Below, piece after piece: positions 61,400-64,000 of a stretch of DNA of 64,000 nt (position 1 is the first letter of the stretch; each line of letters opens with the position of its first letter). The stretch lies in the NCBI GenBank assembly GCA_934154785.1, contig CAKPGL010000001.1:62001-126000 (forward strand). Direction: 5' to 3'. A model generated the notes under the pieces. That model searched no databases. It worked only from the letters and a program-made list of their open reading frames with translations, and was not told the origin of the DNA. Source of the DNA: an uncultured Bacilli bacterium. GTDB taxonomy: Bacteria; Bacillota_I; Bacilli_A; RF39; UBA660. The translations under genes and the position numbers were made by a program.

Positions 61400-61618
61400 A
61401 TGAAAAAAGGAATTCATCCAGAATATCAAGAAACTGAAGTAACTTGTGCTTGTGGAAATACATTCAAAGTTATGTCAAACAAAGAAAAACTTCATTTAGA
61501 AGTTTGTGACAAATGTCATCCATTTTTTACGGGTATTCAAGGAAAAGCTATTAAAACTGGTAGAGTTGAAAAGTTTAATCGTAAATATGGTTTAAATCAA
61601 GAAAAAGCGTCTGAATAA
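61400..61618 (+). CDS. rpmE: 50S ribosomal protein L31 (zinc-binding form)
   Basis: 72 residues starting MKKGIHPEYQETEVTC. Four cysteines (16, 18, 36, 39) form the zinc site, so this is the C+ type that zinc-limited cells would replace with a C- paralogue. The frame opens eight codons earlier; ATG at 61400 behind GGAAGGAGATAAAT is the right start. Confidence 0.96.
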   Translation: MKKGIHPEYQETEVTCACGNTFKVMSNKEKLHLEVCDKCHPFFTGIQGKAIKTGRVEKFNRKYGLNQEKASE

Positions 61619-61633
61619 TCAACGCTTTTTTTA
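61602..61633 (+). terminator. Terminator after rpmE
   Basis: AAAAAGCGT (61602-61610) and ACGCTTTTT (61622-61630), loop of 11, then TTA. It overlaps the stop codon. Confidence 0.85.
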
Positions 61634-61793
61634 TTCATAGTAAACTTATTAATTTGAATTGTTGTTCTGCATTTTTTATGTATATTAAGGTATTAATTGT
61701 CAATTACTGACTGATAAACTTTACTAATTTGTGAAATTGTAGTATCATGATAAGTGTGTGATAGTAATATAAATACATACTTAGGAGGAAAAT

Positions 61794-63029
61794 ATGAAAA
61801 AAGGATTATCAAAAGCATTTTATTCTTTTTTATGCGTGGTGTTACTTGGTGTGACAGCACTATCTTTCCCCACTCCAGTAAAAGGTGAAACATTAGGAAG
61901 TCTAAAAGAAAAATTAGCAAAAAAGGAGTCAGAGTATAAAAATAATAAAACTCAAAGGGAATTAACTGATAAAGAAATAGAAAAAGTAAAAACAGAAATT
62001 GGTAGTATTTCTGCTCAGATTGAAGATAATAGAAATACAATTGCAAAATTGGATGAAGAAATTATAAAACTTAATGAAGAGATTATAAAAAAAGAGCAAG
62101 AAATAAAAGATGTAGTTAAGTTTTATCAAATTTCTAGTGGCACATCAACCTATTTAGAGTATATATTTGGCGCTTCAGATTTTACAGATTTAATTTATAG
62201 AATGGCAATATCAGAACAATTAGTTGATTATAACAATAAATTAGTAGATCAATATAACAAGATGGTTGATGATAGCAAAAAGAAACAAGAAGAATTAAGA
62301 AACCAAGAAAAGAAATTACAAGATAGACAACAAGAATTAGAAACAAAACTATCTTCCTTGGGAAAAAAACTATCAGAGTTTGTTAAATTAGGTATGGATA
62401 TAGAGGAAGAAATCAAAGCTCAAAAAGAAGCAATAAAATTATATGAAGAACAATATAAGTGTAAGGATGATGAAGAAATTTCAGTATGTACAACTAAACA
62501 ATTGCCAGCAGATACTTCTTTCTGGAGACCATTAAAAGTAGGAGTACGAACTGATGAATATGGATATAGAACATACAAATTAAATGGACGTTGGGTATCA
62601 GATTTTCACACTGGTATAGATATTTCTGTTTATGATAACGGTAGTGTTCCTGTGTATGCTTCAGCAGCTGGAGTTGTAATTTATATAGTTAAAAAATCAA
62701 GTTGTGGTGGTAATCAAATTTATTTGCACCATAACATTAATGGGAAAACATATACAACGGTTTATATGCATTTAAGACAAACGTTAGTTGAAGTTGGTGA
62801 TGTTGTTACCAAAGATACTCAAATTGCTATTATGGGTGGTAATCCAAGTAAGGAATATTGGGATAAATGTAGTACAGGTGCACACTTGCATTTTATGGTT
62901 GCTAATGGATTATATTTGAAAGATTACAATAGTTATTCCACACTTGTCTCTAAAACGATGAATCCTAGATCAATAGTAAACTTTCCAGCAGGTGGACAAT
63001 ATTTTTATAACAGAACAACACAATATTAA
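61794..63029 (+). CDS. Exported M23-family peptidoglycan endopeptidase with coiled coil (EnvC/PcsB-like)
   Basis: 411 residues. There is a signal peptide (about 1-31), then a long charged coiled coil to about residue 225 (KKESEYKNNKTQRELTDKEIEK onward), a small cysteine pair (YKCKDDEEISVC), and a C-terminal M23/LytM domain with FHTGIDIS (first His and Asp) and HLHF (last His), all intact. Active-site conservation suggests a real endopeptidase rather than a silent activator. Such proteins act at division or elongation sites, often with FtsEX. The ribosome site TAGGAGGAAAAT precedes the ATG. The next gene is a flippase. Confidence 0.9.
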   Translation: MKKGLSKAFYSFLCVVLLGVTALSFPTPVKGETLGSLKEKLAKKESEYKNNKTQRELTDKEIEKVKTEIGSISAQIEDNRNTIAKLDEEIIKLNEEIIKKEQEIKDVVKFYQISSGTSTYLEYIFGASDFTDLIYRMAISEQLVDYNNKLVDQYNKMVDDSKKKQEELRNQEKKLQDRQQELETKLSSLGKKLSEFVKLGMDIEEEIKAQKEAIKLYEEQYKCKDDEEISVCTTKQLPADTSFWRPLKVGVRTDEYGYRTYKLNGRWVSDFHTGIDISVYDNGSVPVYASAAGVVIYIVKKSSCGGNQIYLHHNINGKTYTTVYMHLRQTLVEVGDVVTKDTQIAIMGGNPSKEYWDKCSTGAHLHFMVANGLYLKDYNSYSTLVSKTMNPRSIVNFPAGGQYFYNRTTQY

Positions 63030-63049
63030 AATAGTTTGGACGTGATTAT

Positions 63050-64000
63050 TTGAAAAAGAATAACTTTATTGATGGGGCTATTGTAGCAACTATAAGTCTA
63101 GTGTTTTGTAAGATATTAGGACTTATATATGTAATACCATTTTATAAAATAATAGGTACACAAGGAGGAGCTTTATATAGTTACGCTTACTCAATATATG
63201 CAGTATTTTTAAATTTATCAACAGTTGGTATTCCATCTGCGGTAGCCAAAATAATTAGTGAATATGATGCGTTAGATTATCAAGGCTTGAAGACTAGAGC
63301 TTATGGAATAGCCTCAAAAATGTTAAATTATGCTGGTATACTAAGTTTTATTATATTATTTCTATTTGCTAATGTAATTGCAAATTCGATAATAGGTGGT
63401 GTAGAAGGTGGAAATTCCGTTGCGAGTGTTACAATTGCAATTAGAGTTGTTTCACTTGCGTTATTGGTTGTACCAAAACTTAGTATTTTAAGAGGATATT
63501 TTCAAGGAAATAAATACATTGCTCCTTCAAGTTTCTCATCTATATTGGAACAACTTGTTAGAGTGCTAATAATAATTGTTGGAAGTTATGTGGTTGTTAA
63601 TATATTACATATGCCAGTAGATTATGCGGTATATGTTGCTATTTCTGGTGCCGCTTTTGGTGCTCTTAGTTCATATTTTTATTTAAAAATAAAATCAAAG
63701 CCATATATTGAAAAGGATAAAGCCAAACAAACCAAGCCTGAAGAAAAAAGTATTACAACTAAATTTATAATAAAAAAGATTGTTGTATATGCGATTCCAT
63801 TTGTAATTATTTCCATGCTACAATCTGCTTATAATGTGGTTGATACTTTTACTGTTGTAAAAACATTAACATCATTAAATTATTCCACACAAATAGCAGA
63901 AACTACTATAGGTGTTATGAGTACTTGGGGTTCTAAATTAAATATGATTGTCATTTCTATGTCGATTGGAATGACGGCAAGTTTAATACCAAATATCGTA
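63050..64000 (+). CDS. MurJ/SpoVB-type lipid flippase of the MOP superfamily (C-terminus cut by window edge)
   Basis: I translated it from TTG at 63050-63052 (ribosome site GGACGTGATTAT); the frame stays open for 317 codons to base 64000. The protein begins MKKNNFIDGAIVATISLVFCKILG and shows repeated hydrophobic segments, VGIPSAVAKIISEYDA, LRGYFQGNKYIAPSSFSSILEQLVR and MSIGMTASLIPNIV. These are typical of the SpoVB/YtgP branch, which moves lipid II or other undecaprenyl-linked sugars across the membrane. Whether it is the main MurJ or a sporulation-specific SpoVB cannot be decided from this part. It follows the M23 gene by 20 bases. Confidence 0.9.
   Translation, partial: MKKNNFIDGAIVATISLVFCKILGLIYVIPFYKIIGTQGGALYSYAYSIYAVFLNLSTVGIPSAVAKIISEYDALDYQGLKTRAYGIASKMLNYAGILSFIILFLFANVIANSIIGGVEGGNSVASVTIAIRVVSLALLVVPKLSILRGYFQGNKYIAPSSFSSILEQLVRVLIIIVGSYVVVNILHMPVDYAVYVAISGAAFGALSSYFYLKIKSKPYIEKDKAKQTKPEEKSITTKFIIKKIVVYAIPFVIISMLQSAYNVVDTFTVVKTLTSLNYSTQIAETTIGVMSTWGSKLNMIVISMSIGMTASLIPNIV

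Noticed and set aside
1..64000. CRISPR arrays, insertion sequences, prophage, tRNA or rRNA genes
   Set aside because: No regularly spaced repeats, transposase-like or phage structural frames, cloverleaf or rRNA core sequences were seen on reading both strands.
1..64000. TGA recoded to tryptophan as in Mollicutes
   Set aside because: TGA ends several genes at the expected place (for example tilS and walJ) and conserved tryptophans use TGG.

Overview
The window is an AT-rich bacterial chromosome segment centred on the replication origin. Protein families, ribosome binding sites of the GGAGG type, TTG and GTG starts, a T-box leader, SpoIIR, SpoVT and BofA homologues, ComK and Noc place it in the Bacillota. 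Gene order matches the Bacillus subtilis oriC neighbourhood closely, but many genes have been lost from it. A small-genome, spore-forming gut-type lineage of Bacilli (Erysipelotrichales or RF39-like) is my best guess; that assignment is inference. TGA is used as a stop, so the standard bacterial code applies. No tRNA, rRNA, insertion sequence, prophage or CRISPR array was seen.

Layout. The origin lies at about 30.9-32.8 kb: dnaA is flanked by two clusters of DnaA boxes, one upstream and one between dnaA and dnaN next to an AT-rich trinucleotide tract. Left of it nearly all genes are on the minus strand, moving away from the origin: dnaA, dnaN, comK, recF, gyrB, gyrA, SRP RNA, tadA, dnaX, ebfC, recR, bofA, holB, yaaT, yabB-type methyltransferase, rsmI, pth, mfd, spoVT, T-box-dut-metG, a small membrane gene, tatD, a 3D-domain exoprotein, a membrane protein, rsmA, an amino-acid symporter, ung, tilS and ftsH (cut by the window edge). 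One plus-strand gene, a CBS/DRTGG-type pyrophosphatase, interrupts this side. Right of the origin the plus strand carries rpmH, rnpA, yidC, jag, an HD protein, mnmE, mnmG, rsmG, noc, uvrB, a YvlD-like gene, lgt, trxB, yvcK, whiA, rplI, dnaB, walJ, rlmH, spoIIR, mntP-like, murA, an SGNH protein, a membrane-fused MurF and an Asn-rich exoprotein. A four-gene minus-strand operon follows, then rpmE, an M23 peptidase and a MurJ/SpoVB-type flippase (cut by the window edge).

How the parts work together. Most genes serve replication (dnaA, dnaN, gyrAB, dnaX, holB, dnaB), repair (recF, recR, mfd, uvrB, ung), tRNA/rRNA modification and translation (tilS, mnmE, mnmG, rsmG, rsmA, rsmI, rlmH, tadA, pth, metG, rpmH, rplI, rpmE), chromosome organisation (noc, parS sites, Noc-type sites) and envelope growth (murA, murE, murF, lgt, yidC, a D-amino-acid ligase, racemase, M23 hydrolase, flippase).

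The most interesting part is the operon at 56.1-61.2 kb: an alanine-racemase-family enzyme, a D-aspartate-ligase-like ATP-grasp enzyme, an EctB-like L-2,4-diaminobutyrate aminotransferase and a MurE whose usual DNPR/DNPA motif reads EDAR. It suggests an unusual peptidoglycan stem or cross-bridge, possibly containing diaminobutyrate. Other notable points are a Noc protein with a long acidic repeat linker and no N-terminal membrane helix, Noc-type and parS sites, comK inserted between dnaN and recF, and dut co-transcribed with metG behind a methionine-type T-box.
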